DNA of 64,000 nt, from assembly GCA_009664345.1 (NCBI GenBank), contig CP043547.1:3128709-3192708 (forward strand), in the 5' to 3' direction. The position numbers were made by a program, and so were the translations under genes. This document shows, in pieces, positions 8,801 to 17,888 of this stretch (positions are counted from its first letter, which is position 1; every line of letters starts with the position of its first letter). Source of the stretch: Planctomycetales bacterium 10988 (GTDB lineage Bacteria > Planctomycetota > Planctomycetia > Pirellulales > Pb10988). Under the pieces are notes generated by a model that had not been told where the DNA came from, did not search any database, and saw nothing but the letters and a program-made list of their open reading frames with translations.

Positions 8801-10423
8801 TTAGTAGACATCACGCATATATCGCTTCTCGGCGGTCAGGTTCGCCACATACTGTTTGGCTTCCTCAGGCGATTTGCCGCCGGCCTTTTCGATGACTTCA
8901 TGCAAGGCTTGATCGACATCACGGGCCATGCGAGAGGCATCCCCGCAGACAAAGAAATACCCGCCCTGTTCCAACCATTGGTAGAGTTCCTCGGCATTTT
9001 CTCGCATCCGGTCTTGCACGTAGACCTTCTTTTCCTGATCACGGCTAAAGGCGGTATCCAAGCGTGTCAGAAAGCCGGCCGTTTTATATTCTTCCAAGTG
9101 GTCGCGATACAAGAAGTCGGTTGCCTGCTGTTGATCGCCGAAGAAAAGCCAGTTGGGCCCATCGGCCCCGGTCGATTTTCGTTCTTGCAAAAAGGCCATG
9201 AACGGGGCGATCCCGGTCCCAGGTCCGACCATGATCATAGGGGCCTTCGGGTCTTGCGGAACAGTAAAGCCGTGCGACGGTTGCACAAAGACGCGGACTT
9301 CTTGCCCAGGTTGAATGCGATCGGAGAACATCGTCGAAGCCACCCCTTTGCGGAGACGACCACGTTTTTCGAATGTGACTTTTCCTACGGTGAGATGGAC
9401 TTCCTTGGGATGAGCTTTCAGCGAACTGGCAATCGAGTAGAGCCGGGGGGCCAGCGGTTCGAGCGTTGCCAAGAAGCGATCCACATCGAGCGAAACTTGG
9501 GGATATTCTTGCAAGAGATCAAGCACATCGAGGTCGTCGATGGCATCCTCTGTATTTAATAAGGTTTGTAAAGCTTCGCGAGCCGCGTCATCGGTCGCGG
9601 ATTCAAGCATCAACTCGGCAAGTTCTTCGGTCGCCATCGAAAGATTTACGTCGGCCAGCAAGGCTTCTTCCAAACTCGTTTCACGACCACGGGGCGAACT
9701 TACGAGTTTCGTGGAAGGGAGTTCCAATCGCTGAATCAACTCCGCGACCAAATCATTGCAGTTGGTTGGGTAAACCCCGAGGGCATCTCCGACATTGTAA
9801 CTGAAGTCGTGCCCATTGAGATTGATCTCAACATGCGAAGTGTGCTTTTTGGATCCTTCTTGATTTAGATTGGCCACGGTTTTGATTGTCGCGGCACAAG
9901 GGTTGGCCCTTGAATACCCGACTTCCGCCGGCGGAGCCTGAGAAACAGCGGTTTGCCCTGCTTGGTCGCTGCCATTTCCCAGACCGGCACCGCCGCCAGC
10001 TTTCTCTTCCTTGATAATCTTCTTGAGCATCTTGGAGGTTTCTTTCCCCCCCGGAGCACAGAGTGTGAGACTTTTTTCGGAGCCATCCGCAATCGCCGCG
10101 CTATACGACTTGCAGAGATATCCACAGGCCCCGCAATCGAGTTGCGCCATGGCTGCCATGAGACGTTTGGGCAGAGGCTTTTCGGCGGCCATTTCCATCC
10201 GCTCATCCATTTGCAGGGCCGGGTCGTGCCAGGGCTCCTCTTCGTCTTCCTCTTCCGCCGCTGCCTCCGGGCCTTCAAGGGCTTGTTGAGCTAGCCCCTG
10301 AACGATGCCGGTAGCGGCCCCGTCCGTTTCCTGTAAATTGAGTAATCCTGCAAAAAAACCATTGAGCCAAGCCCGTTGCTCTTGATCGAACGGAGCACTA
10401 TCCGGTAGCAGCGAAAGAGTCAT
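8801..10423 (-). CDS. CysJ-like FAD/NAD(P) reductase with N-terminal [4Fe-4S] domain, probable electron donor to NirA
   Basis: A 540-residue reductase related to sulfite reductase alpha subunits. The C-terminal two thirds are typical: a FAD-binding part with RLYSIASS, a nucleotide-binding part with GPGTGIAPFMAFLQER, and the family's terminal RYMRDVY. The usual N-terminal flavodoxin domain is missing. In its place are an acidic linker (about 50-65) and a short cluster domain, C97-x2-C100-x3-C104 with C122 (CGACGYLC...LCAPGG), of the Fe-S type found in RnfB-like proteins. The likely path is NAD(P)H to FAD to [4Fe-4S] to NirA. It sits between nirA and nasA in the operon, which favours nitrite over sulfite. 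A function in sulfite reduction cannot be excluded from the sequence. Confidence 0.85.
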   Translation of the reverse strand: MTLSLLPDSAPFDQEQRAWLNGFFAGLLNLQETDGAATGIVQGLAQQALEGPEAAAEEEDEEEPWHDPALQMDERMEMAAEKPLPKRLMAAMAQLDCGACGYLCKSYSAAIADGSEKSLTLCAPGGKETSKMLKKIIKEEKAGGGAGLGNGSDQAGQTAVSQAPPAEVGYSRANPCAATIKTVANLNQEGSKKHTSHVEINLNGHDFSYNVGDALGVYPTNCNDLVAELIQRLELPSTKLVSSPRGRETSLEEALLADVNLSMATEELAELMLESATDDAAREALQTLLNTEDAIDDLDVLDLLQEYPQVSLDVDRFLATLEPLAPRLYSIASSLKAHPKEVHLTVGKVTFEKRGRLRKGVASTMFSDRIQPGQEVRVFVQPSHGFTVPQDPKAPMIMVGPGTGIAPFMAFLQERKSTGADGPNWLFFGDQQQATDFLYRDHLEEYKTAGFLTRLDTAFSRDQEKKVYVQDRMRENAEELYQWLEQGGYFFVCGDASRMARDVDQALHEVIEKAGGKSPEEAKQYVANLTAEKRYMRDVY

Positions 10424-10437
10424 TCTCGATACCCCTT

Positions 10438-10466
10438 GATATCAAAAAACGCTTTTTATATTGATA
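10438..10466 (-). promoter_or_regulatory. AT-rich dyad upstream of the FAD/NAD reductase gene
   Basis: On the minus strand TATAAAAAGCGTTTTTTGAT lies about 18 bases upstream of the start codon at 10423. It shares TATAAAAA, a T-run and a following AAGG with the nasA leader. The inverted repeat is imperfect, with one extra base in one arm. Confidence 0.35.
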
Positions 10467-10515
10467 GGATGAGATAATTCAAAATAAATCAAAAAGCACT
10501 ATTTAGGATTTTTGG

Positions 10516-12351
10516 TCAGGAAGGAACTACCGCGACCGCTTCGACTTTGGAACGTAGTTCTTCCACTTCATGCCGTCGCGTGAACGAGGAGAACGTTTCC
10601 GAATCGTCGGCTCGTTCTTGCAAATACACATGCAAAATTCGCTCGACCAGCGGCGGAACTTCTTCAAACGGAACGGAAGGATAAAGCTCTCGCCCGATGG
10701 CACGGTTTTCTCCCCAGCCTCCACCGACGCAAACGTGATACCCTTCGACCATATCTTCTTCGACTTCGACCTTCGTCGCTTGCAGCCCAAGATCGCCGAT
10801 ATAATGCTGAGCACAAGAGTTCGGACAGCCGGTCAGGTGGATGTTGATCGGATGTTCCAAAGTGAAACGTTCTTCCAAATAACCAGCTAGAATCATCGCT
10901 TGGCCTTTGGTATTGGCCGAGGAAAATTTGCAACCGGTATTCCCTGTGCAGGCAATCAGACCACCACGGATATTGGTTGCCTCGTAATCGAGTCCACAGG
11001 CACGGATGGCTTCTTGGACTGCGGGAATCGCCTCTTCGTCGATATTGGGAATCAGTAAATTTTGCCAAACGGTCAAACGAATGATGCCGGTCCCGAAACG
11101 GTCGGCGATATCCGACAACGCCCGGACCTGATCGGAGGTCATCCGTCCCACTGGCAAAACGACGCCGACATAATGCTTGCCGGGTTGCGATTGAGGATGA
11201 AAACCAAGATGAGCCGTGCGGTCGTCCGCTTGATTCGGCTCGCACTTTTCCATCGGCACACGACGCAACGGAGCGTCCATCACCTTTTCGACTTCGTCCA
11301 GAAATTTATCGAAGCCCCAATCATCCAGAACATATTTCAGCCGGGCTTTCTTGCGATCCGTCCGATCTCCATGGGCGATGAAGACCTGAACAATGGCACT
11401 CGCGACGGCGACGCATTCCTCCGGTTTGAGCAGAACTCCGGTGTAGCGGGCGAAGTCTTTGTGCCCGGTGATCCCGCCGAGGGCGAGTTGGAAATAGACC
11501 CCTTCGGGTAAATCCTCGCTGGCATTCTCTGCGGAAATGCGAACTGCGTGGAAGCCGATGTCATTCGTATCTTCCAACGCGCTGATCGTGCCGCCCCCGT
11601 CGAAAGCGATGTTGAACTTTCGCGGCAATCCGTACATTTCACGATGTTGCAAGATGTAATGATGCATCTCTTTGGCGAGCGGGAGCGTTTCGATTACCTC
11701 GGTCGGGTCAATCCCACTCAGCGGGCTAGCGGTGACATTACGAATGTTGTCGCCACCGGAACCTTGAATGATCAAGCCCAACTCTTGCAATCCAAGCAAG
11801 ACCGGAGGGCCGCCTTCAGGACCAATTTCCCGCAGTTGCAGATTCGCCCTGGTGGTGGCATCGATATAACCACCGGCGTGTTGATCAGCGAGATCGGCAA
11901 TGCCGCGAAACTGCCAAGAACTCAGATGCCCGCCAGGAATTCGCAACCGGCACATGAAGGCATTTTGAGCCGGTGTCACATAAAAAAGCCCGCGAAACTT
12001 ATAGAGAAAGACGTCGGTGCCGGAAGGAAACTTTTTATCCTTGGCGGCTTGGACCATCTGATCCCACATGTCGAGCGGGTTCTTTTCGCGTTTCGCCTGC
12101 TCTTCTTTGGAAAGTTTTTTTCCCGAAGCGATCACCTGATCTTGCACTTCGTAGTGAATCGCTTCGGCGGGTTTGGGGCCGCTGAACGCTGGGGCACTGC
12201 TGCCGCCGACCTGCACCAGGGCGTCATTGGGATTTCCACTACCTGAAAGCACTGGCAATCCCCGGACAGCTCTGGCAACATCGCTCCCCATAACGAAACC
12301 TTGCAGATAGTTTTTCTGCTCAGTGGACATTCCTTTCGATTCCTCACTCAT
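10516..12351 (-). CDS. nirA: Sirohaem/[4Fe-4S] nitrite reductase
   Basis: Reduces nitrite to ammonium with six electrons. The 611-residue protein has the two ferredoxin-like half domains of the nitrite/sulfite reductase family. The cluster and sirohaem cysteines are present as C-x5-C (CTGNTGC) and C-x3-C (GCPNSC). It carries an N-terminal extension of about 100 residues compared with plant NirA. ATG 12351 was taken as the start; GTG 12366 is possible, and ATG 12330 has a better-placed GAGGAA upstream, so the true start may be seven codons later. Its place among nitrate uptake and reductase genes makes nitrite a better substrate than sulfite, although the families are close. Confidence 0.9.
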   Translation of the reverse strand: MSEESKGMSTEQKNYLQGFVMGSDVARAVRGLPVLSGSGNPNDALVQVGGSSAPAFSGPKPAEAIHYEVQDQVIASGKKLSKEEQAKREKNPLDMWDQMVQAAKDKKFPSGTDVFLYKFRGLFYVTPAQNAFMCRLRIPGGHLSSWQFRGIADLADQHAGGYIDATTRANLQLREIGPEGGPPVLLGLQELGLIIQGSGGDNIRNVTASPLSGIDPTEVIETLPLAKEMHHYILQHREMYGLPRKFNIAFDGGGTISALEDTNDIGFHAVRISAENASEDLPEGVYFQLALGGITGHKDFARYTGVLLKPEECVAVASAIVQVFIAHGDRTDRKKARLKYVLDDWGFDKFLDEVEKVMDAPLRRVPMEKCEPNQADDRTAHLGFHPQSQPGKHYVGVVLPVGRMTSDQVRALSDIADRFGTGIIRLTVWQNLLIPNIDEEAIPAVQEAIRACGLDYEATNIRGGLIACTGNTGCKFSSANTKGQAMILAGYLEERFTLEHPINIHLTGCPNSCAQHYIGDLGLQATKVEVEEDMVEGYHVCVGGGWGENRAIGRELYPSVPFEEVPPLVERILHVYLQERADDSETFSSFTRRHEVEELRSKVEAVAVVPS

Positions 12352-12397
12352 CTTGCTTACTCGCACCTTGAGAAGATGAACTTAGCTTGCTAGTTCG

Positions 12398-12413
12398 TAA
12401 AAAGTAATTTTTA
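12398..12413 (-). promoter_or_regulatory. AT-rich dyad upstream of nirA
   Basis: TAAAAA (12398-12403) and TTTTTA (12408-12413) form a perfect 6-bp inverted repeat with a 4-base spacer in the 73-base gap between the upstream ATPase gene and nirA. It matches the dyads before nasA and the FAD/NAD reductase gene. Confidence 0.35.
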
Positions 12414-12424
12414 GGTTGGAGTCT

Positions 12425-13408
12425 CTAGGATGAGACATGTTGCTCCGAATGGACTTGATCCAATGTTTCACCCAATGGGGTCGTCGGCATGGGAGCGGCT
12501 TCGGCTGAAGCTTCGGCGACTTCTTCAACGCCGACTACTTGCTCTTCTTCGACGGCGGATACGGTTTGGCCATCGCGTTCGGAACGGGCCTTGGCCGCCG
12601 CCGCATCGCGACGATGTCCTTCGTCTTCCAAGAATTGAATCAAGCGACCACGTAAAGGATAGAAGTCCGGGTGTTCCAAAACAGCGTCGCGATCACGCGG
12701 ACGAGCAAATGGCGTTTCGACGATTTCCCCGATATTCGCCCGCGGCCCGGTGGTCATCATCACCACACGATCGGCAACGAGGAGGGCCTCATCGACATCG
12801 TGGGTGACCATCATTGCGGTGGCTTGGGTCTTGTCGAGAAGACCTAAGAGAATTTGTTGCAGTTCCATCCGCGTCAGCGAATCGAGCATCCCGAACGGTT
12901 CATCGAGCAAGAGGACTTTCGGCTGGAGGGCCACCGCTCGGGCAATCCCGACGCGTTGTTGCATCCCATTGGAAAGCTCGCGGGGATATTTGTGCATACT
13001 TTCGCCGAGGCCGACAAGGTGGAGATAGTATTCAACGATCTCTTTACGTTCTTGCTTGGTCGCATGCGGATAGACATTTTGCACGCCGAGCATGACGTTT
13101 TGATAGGCCGTCATCCAAGGCAAAAGACAAGGCGATTGGAAGACGACGGCTCGGTCCGGGCCGGGACCGGTGATCTCTCGGTTATCGACGACGATGCCGC
13201 CGCTGGTGATCGGATTTAATCCTGCGACCATGGTGAGGACCGTACTTTTTCCACAACCAGAGTGACCGATGATGGAAATGACTTCGCCTTTGCGAATCTT
13301 TAAATTGACATCTTCCACGACATTGATCGGGTCCCCATGCGGATTGGGGTAAGCTTTCACGAGGTGGACTAGTTCAACGAATCGTTCGTCTTGTGGGTGT
13401 TGGGACAC
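12425..13408 (-). CDS. nrtD: Nitrate ABC transporter ATP-binding protein, NrtD type
   Basis: A 327-residue ABC ATPase. Walker A is GHSGCGKST (48-56) and Walker B is in [12 protein letters not shown]. The signature reads LSNGMQQR where LSGGM is usual, an Asn-for-Gly change. The end of the ATPase domain (PRDRDAV... [12 protein letters not shown]) resembles cyanobacterial NrtD. About 55 acidic and Ala-rich residues after it have no obvious function. It probably pairs with the ATPase at 13545-14393 to drive the NrtB permease. The substrate could be nitrate, nitrite or, by family, cyanate or taurine; the operon argues for nitrate/nitrite. Confidence 0.85.
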   Translation of the reverse strand: MSQHPQDERFVELVHLVKAYPNPHGDPINVVEDVNLKIRKGEVISIIGHSGCGKSTVLTMVAGLNPITSGGIVVDNREITGPGPDRAVVFQSPCLLPWMTAYQNVMLGVQNVYPHATKQERKEIVEYYLHLVGLGESMHKYPRELSNGMQQRVGIARAVALQPKVLLLDEPFGMLDSLTRMELQQILLGLLDKTQATAMMVTHDVDEALLVADRVVMMTTGPRANIGEIVETPFARPRDRDAVLEHPDFYPLRGRLIQFLEDEGHRRDAAAAKARSERDGQTVSAVEEEQVVGVEEVAEASAEAAPMPTTPLGETLDQVHSEQHVSS

Positions 13409-13471
13409 GGAATTCTCCTTGAAACCGCCGGGTGACGGATAAGTGTGAGTGGCGACAAGTTCTTCAAGTGC

Positions 13472-13538
13472 GTGGTCAAACGTTATGCGGGAAGCACCTT
13501 TTCCAGGTGGGTACTTCTCTCGAAGGGGTTTTGAACAC
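13472..13538. repeat. Dispersed 67-bp inverted-end element, copy 1
   Basis: Begins GTGGTCAAAC and ends TTTTGAACAC. The middle CACCTTTTCCAGGTG matches the core of the copy at 42865-42931 and the reverse complement of the one at 27413-27481. It lies inside the nitrate operon, between the two ATPase genes. Confidence 0.7.
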
Positions 13539-13544
13539 TTACTT

Positions 13545-14393
13545 TTAGGCGGTCGCGAAAACTTTGGGGCGGATATCTGGGAGAGGGAGGTCGTGAGTCG
13601 GGATCTTGAGCTTCTTCGATTCGGTATTCAGGTCCATTAAATAGTGAGAGATTTCATTTCGAATGTGTTTGTATTCATCAGAGAAATTCAACGTGGCCGG
13701 GTCACGCGGTCGTTCGAGATGGACGTCGAAGGATTTACCCAAAGTCGCTTCAGGACCAGGCGTCAAGGCAATAATCCGGTCGGCCATCAAAACGGCTTCG
13801 TCAACGTCATTGGTAATCATCAAGACCGTGCGGCGTTGTTCTTCCCAAATCTTGATGACTTCCTCTTGCAAGGTCCCTCTGGTGAGGGCATCCAAGGCAC
13901 CAAAGGGTTCATCCATCAACAACATTTCCGGCTGCATCGCCAGTGCCCGGGCAATTGCCACCCGTTGTCGCATCCCGCCGGAGAGTTCGCGAGGTCGTTT
14001 CCAACTGGCATCCGTCAGGTGGACCATATCAATATATTTTTCAATATGGGCCCGCCGTTCGGCTCTGCTGAATTGTGGAAAGACTTGCTTCACAGCCAAT
14101 TCAATATTTCCAAAGACTGATAGCCAAGGAAGTAAGGAATAGCTCTGAAAGATGACACCACGATCAGGACCGGGGCCTTTCAACGGTTTTCCTTGCATGG
14201 TGACCGCACCGTTTGTTGGTTCGATCAAGCCTGCCATCAGCGATAGGAGGGTTGTTTTTCCACTGCCGGAAAAACCGACAATTGCCACAAACTCGTTCTC
14301 TTCAATTTTTAAATTCACATCGTCGAGAACTTGGGTTTTATCTTTGCCGTTGCCGTAACTTTTATCGACATGTCGTAATTCAAAAAAACTCAT
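13545..14393 (-). CDS. Nitrate ABC transporter ATP-binding protein, NrtC ATPase-half type
   Basis: A 282-residue ABC ATPase with canonical motifs: Walker [10 protein letters not shown] (40-48), signature LSGGMRQR and Walker [12 protein letters not shown]. It corresponds to the ATPase half of NrtC but lacks the substrate-binding-like C-terminal half that cyanobacterial NrtC uses as a regulatory domain. It lies 47 bases downstream of nrtB. The gap to the next ATPase is 136 bases and holds one copy of the dispersed 67-bp element (13472-13538). Confidence 0.85.
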   Translation of the reverse strand: MSFFELRHVDKSYGNGKDKTQVLDDVNLKIEENEFVAIVGFSGSGKTTLLSLMAGLIEPTNGAVTMQGKPLKGPGPDRGVIFQSYSLLPWLSVFGNIELAVKQVFPQFSRAERRAHIEKYIDMVHLTDASWKRPRELSGGMRQRVAIARALAMQPEMLLMDEPFGALDALTRGTLQEEVIKIWEEQRRTVLMITNDVDEAVLMADRIIALTPGPEATLGKSFDVHLERPRDPATLNFSDEYKHIRNEISHYLMDLNTESKKLKIPTHDLPLPDIRPKVFATA

Positions 14394-14440
14394 GAATGTT
14401 TATCCTGCTTCGTATTGAAATTTATTGATTAAACTGAAGC

Positions 14441-15622
14441 TTAGATCGCCATGGCTTGAGCATTGTCAAAGCTGACAGCTCGTTGGAAAATGACCATAAT
14501 GCGATCGAGCAACAAGCCAATAATTCCCACAGTAAACACAGCAACAAACATTTGAGCGAACGTTTGAGAAGAACCATTTTGGAAGGCATCCCAAACAAAT
14601 TTTCCTAAGCCGGGGTTGGTCGCCAACAATTCGGCAGCGATGAGGACCATCCAACCGACTCCCAAGGAAATTCGTAGACCTGTAAAAATTAAAGGCAAGG
14701 AGGAAGGGATAATAATTTTAAACATACGACTCCAAAAACCGAGCCGTAAGACACGGGCAACATTGATGTGATCTTTATCAATCGAAGCGACTCCCAAAGC
14801 CGTGTTAACAAGGGTCGGCCATAAAGAACACAACGCCACGGTGATCGCGGAACTAATGAAAGCAGGAGGCAAGGAAGAGTTATCTGCATTGATATAAGCC
14901 CCGACAATAATTCCACAAATGGGCAACCAAACAATCGGAGAAACCGGTTTAAACAAGGAAATTAAAGGGGTCATCGCGGCCATAAACACTCGGCTGATGC
15001 CACATAAAATTCCAATCGGCAAAGCAATCGCGGTCGCAATCGCGAACCCAAAAAAGACCGTTTTTAAACTAAGAATGATTTGATCAATATAAGTCGGAGC
15101 CCCGGCATATTGTGCTGTTTTTGCATTTTCAATTTGTGCTTCCAAATTAGACACTTGAGAAGCCATCGATTCATAAACGGCTCGCTTGGATTTGGCTCGT
15201 GGTGAATTCTCCGCTTCTAATTTTTCCAGGTCCGCTTTTGTCTTTTCTAAGCGTTGTTCAAATTGTGGAGTTTCTAATTGAGCAAGTTTTTGTTCAAGCT
15301 CCGCCACTCGGACTTCTTGTTTTTTATAAAAGTCAGCTCGTTGCTCACGGGCCGCAAGGTGTTGACTCCACATGGAAGAAGCTTCATGCCAAACAACAGG
15401 AGGCGTGGGAACTTTTCCCGACTTGGTCATAATGTTGTCCGCGACTCCCCACCAAAGGCCAAGAAAAGCGACAAAAGCTACCATCGGGACAAGTATATAG
15501 AGACCGATTTTTTCTAGCTGAACCTTTGGTTCTTCCCCGTAACACAAGCGGACAACGGGTTCTAAAAAATTCAAGGCCGTCACATCAATCAACTTCAGGA
15601 GAAAATATTTAATTTCTTTCAT
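14441..15622 (-). CDS. nrtB: Nitrate ABC transporter permease with periplasmic coiled-coil insertion
   Basis: Inner-membrane permease of the NrtB/SsuC/TauC family. The C-terminal 215 residues are a normal binding-protein-dependent transport domain with about six membrane segments. The N-terminus is unusual: after a cytoplasmic lead and a first membrane segment (about 40-60) comes a Lys/Glu-rich, heptad-like stretch at about 88-168, predicted to be a coiled coil in the periplasm. This makes the protein 393 residues, about 100 more than usual. ATG 15622 was chosen because GGA lies 14 bases upstream; the frame extends 25 codons further upstream without a site. The gap to nrtA holds a stable hairpin (15678-15713). 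Confidence 0.88.
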   Translation of the reverse strand: MKEIKYFLLKLIDVTALNFLEPVVRLCYGEEPKVQLEKIGLYILVPMVAFVAFLGLWWGVADNIMTKSGKVPTPPVVWHEASSMWSQHLAAREQRADFYKKQEVRVAELEQKLAQLETPQFEQRLEKTKADLEKLEAENSPRAKSKRAVYESMASQVSNLEAQIENAKTAQYAGAPTYIDQIILSLKTVFFGFAIATAIALPIGILCGISRVFMAAMTPLISLFKPVSPIVWLPICGIIVGAYINADNSSLPPAFISSAITVALCSLWPTLVNTALGVASIDKDHINVARVLRLGFWSRMFKIIIPSSLPLIFTGLRISLGVGWMVLIAAELLATNPGLGKFVWDAFQNGSSQTFAQMFVAVFTVGIIGLLLDRIMVIFQRAVSFDNAQAMAI

Positions 15623-15677
15623 CGTATTTAATATTCCAGTGTGTTTTGTATTGAAGCATTCATGGGAAGAAAAAACA

Positions 15678-15713
15678 TACGCTGCCACCTCACCCACACA
15701 AGGTGACAGCGTA
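15678..15713 (-). other. Intercistronic hairpin between nrtA and nrtB
   Basis: TACGCTG (15678-15684) pairs with CAGCGTA (15707-15713), and after one mismatch CACCT pairs with AGGTG. No T-run follows, so it looks less like a full terminator than an RNA-stabilising or attenuating structure. Such a hairpin could let more NrtA than NrtB be made, as in many binding-protein operons. Confidence 0.5.
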
Positions 15714-15782
15714 GTTCAGGCGTGGAGAGGAACGCACGCTCGTTTAGAATCGCAATTTAAAATCGTAAGAAATAGTCGTATT

Positions 15783-17261
15783 TTACTCCTGATGTCCAAT
15801 CTTATGTTTTGTTAAATATTCCAATGGTTTCTTCCCGTCGTATTCAACGCCGTCGATGAAGTCGGTGGTTGGTTCTTTGTAGCCATCGGTTCCGAAGGGA
15901 ACGTCTTCTTCGGCTAGCTTTCCTTCTTCAATCAATAGCTCGGCGGCTTGAAGATAAATTTCTGGTTGATAAACTTCTTGGGCGACTTCGGCATACCACT
16001 CAGCGGGTTTCGGTTCGGTAATTTGCCCCCAGCGACGCATTTGAGTAAGGAACCAGACTCCATCGCTGTACCAAGGATAAGTACAGTAATATTTAAAGAA
16101 GACATTGAAGTCCGGCATGGGGCGTTTGTCAGATTCTTGGAAGTAGAAGAAGCCGGTCATCGAGTTTTTAATCACTTCAAAATCAGCACCCACATAATTC
16201 GGTTGAGATAAGATTTCGGAAGCTTCTTCCCGATTGACAAGATTCCCTTCTTCGTCGGTGGCGTCGAGCCATTTACCGGCTTGAATCAAAGCCTTGACCA
16301 CTGCAACGTGGGTTTGGGGATTCGCATCCGACCATTCTTCGGTGACCCCGAAGACTTTTTCAGGATTGTTTTTCCAAATGTCATAGTTGGTCGTAACAGG
16401 AACGCCGATCTTTTTAGCGACCGCTTGTTGATTCCAAGGTTCCCCGACGCAGTATCCTTGAATCGTGCCGGCTTCCAGGGTGGAAGGCATTTGCGGTGGC
16501 GGAGTCACGGAGAGCAGAACATCCGCATCGGTTTCCCCCACGGTATCGGATTCGGTATACATTCCCGGATGAATGCCCGAAGCGGCTAGCCAATAACGAA
16601 TTTCATAATTGTGCGTCGAAACCGGGAAGACCATCCCCATTCGCAACGGGTCTCCAGAGGCTTTCTTTTCTTCCACAATCGGTTTGAGGGCATCGGCAGT
16701 GATGGGATGCGGAGGCGTCGGCGAATCGAGAGCGGCATCATTCGCTTGCATCTGTTCCCAAATTCCATTGGACACCGTGATGCCGTTTCCATTCAGGTCC
16801 ATGGTAAACGCGGTAATGATATGGGCCTTGGTTCCGAAGCCAATCGTCGCGGCGATCGGTTGACCCGATAGCATGTGTGCCCCATCGAGCTCGCCGGAGA
16901 TCACCCGATCAAGGAGGGTTTTCCAGTTCGGCTGGGCTTCAAGTTCGACGGTGAGCCCTTCTTCTTTAAAGAAGCCTTTTTCTTTCGCAATCACTAAGGG
17001 GGCACAATCGGTCAGTTTAATAAAGCCAAATTTCAGTTGGTTCTTTTCAACATCCAATAAAATTTTTGTGTTCTCTTCGAAAACTCCAACGACGTCAGGT
17101 TCCGTTGAATTGGGAGTGAGCGAGGTCGGAGAGTCGGTACACCCTGTTGTAAAGAGTGTCAGAAGAGCAACGGAGAAGGCGAGTTTTCCCAAAATAAAAC
17201 GGATCGATAATGTCGATGGTCGCATGAAATTAGAAATCTGGCAGGCACATGACGACTTCAT
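15783..17261 (-). CDS. nrtA: Nitrate/nitrite ABC transporter substrate-binding protein
   Basis: A 492-residue binding protein of the NrtA/CmpA family, first gene of the nitrate operon. The N-terminus has a hydrophobic stretch ending in FTTGC (C41), a weak lipobox, so it is probably a lipoprotein. Family features follow: [32 protein letters not shown] and a [13 protein letters not shown] segment. ATG 17261 was chosen because GAGGAA lies eight bases upstream; an internal ATG at 17225 would give a more compact signal peptide, and the frame extends 15 codons upstream without support. It captures nitrate or nitrite in the periplasm for NrtB. Bicarbonate (CmpA) is the main alternative ligand; the reductase genes argue for nitrate. 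Confidence 0.9.
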   Translation of the reverse strand: MKSSCACQISNFMRPSTLSIRFILGKLAFSVALLTLFTTGCTDSPTSLTPNSTEPDVVGVFEENTKILLDVEKNQLKFGFIKLTDCAPLVIAKEKGFFKEEGLTVELEAQPNWKTLLDRVISGELDGAHMLSGQPIAATIGFGTKAHIITAFTMDLNGNGITVSNGIWEQMQANDAALDSPTPPHPITADALKPIVEEKKASGDPLRMGMVFPVSTHNYEIRYWLAASGIHPGMYTESDTVGETDADVLLSVTPPPQMPSTLEAGTIQGYCVGEPWNQQAVAKKIGVPVTTNYDIWKNNPEKVFGVTEEWSDANPQTHVAVVKALIQAGKWLDATDEEGNLVNREEASEILSQPNYVGADFEVIKNSMTGFFYFQESDKRPMPDFNVFFKYYCTYPWYSDGVWFLTQMRRWGQITEPKPAEWYAEVAQEVYQPEIYLQAAELLIEEGKLAEEDVPFGTDGYKEPTTDFIDGVEYDGKKPLEYLTKHKIGHQE

Positions 17262-17362
17262 TAACTTGATTCCTCGGTAAAAAAAGCGGAGTCTCGTTTT
17301 AGGCAACGTGTATTTAGCAAGAACGACGATCTTTTAAATAAACACATAAAATGGATAGTCGT

Positions 17363-17619
17363 TGATCATGATCATTTAGATTGATCGCTCAGCATCAATT
17401 GGAATAAACGTGTCGCTAAGGACATGCCAAAGTCCGAGGAAACTGTTAATTCAGGGCTTTTGGATTCGAATTGAACAACTTGTAAAGAGAGATGCACAGA
17501 TTGAATCCACCTCACTTCCCAAAGAGTGCGCAGGTGTTATGCAAAGGGTGCAACAAAGCTTTGCAGTGTTCCGGCGGTGATCTGATCAATTTTTATCCAG
17601 GTCGGTAAAAAATTGATCA
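17363..17619. promoter_or_regulatory. Three dyads in the divergent nrtA-porin promoter region
   Basis: The 627-base gap between nrtA and the porin gene holds three inverted repeats. TGATCATGATCA (17363-17374) is a perfect 12-bp palindrome. TGCAAAG (17540-17546) pairs with CTTTGCA (17559-17565). TGATCAATTTTT (17583-17594) pairs with its exact complement (17608-17619) over a 13-base spacer. The first and third share TGATCA. They are candidate operators for a regulator of nitrate uptake; the third could also be an RNA hairpin. No convincing sigma-70 or sigma-54 promoter was identified. Confidence 0.5.
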
Positions 17620-17888
17620 CATTCATTGAAGTTGATTTAATTGAATAGACGATAAAGAAAAATTCTTGATGAAAGGGGGGGATTTTAACGCCCTCAAAGA
17701 AAACTCTTCATTTTCATAAAGTTTTTCGTCGAAGTTAAAGACAAGGTTCAGGCTGTAAAACGTACCCACGTTGAGGATCTTTGAACTCTCCTTTGCATGA
17801 ATCGTCTGGGGTTCCAGCACGAGGAAGACTTCCCACAGAGAGTTTCTTGATTGTTCCCGCCCTTATATATGGTCCCAACCAAGTAGAG

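Noticed and set aside
17549-17565. A possible sigma-54 promoter (GG-N10-GC) in the porin promoter region
   Set aside because: Only the GG and GC spacing matches; the surrounding consensus TGGCAC and TTGC is absent.
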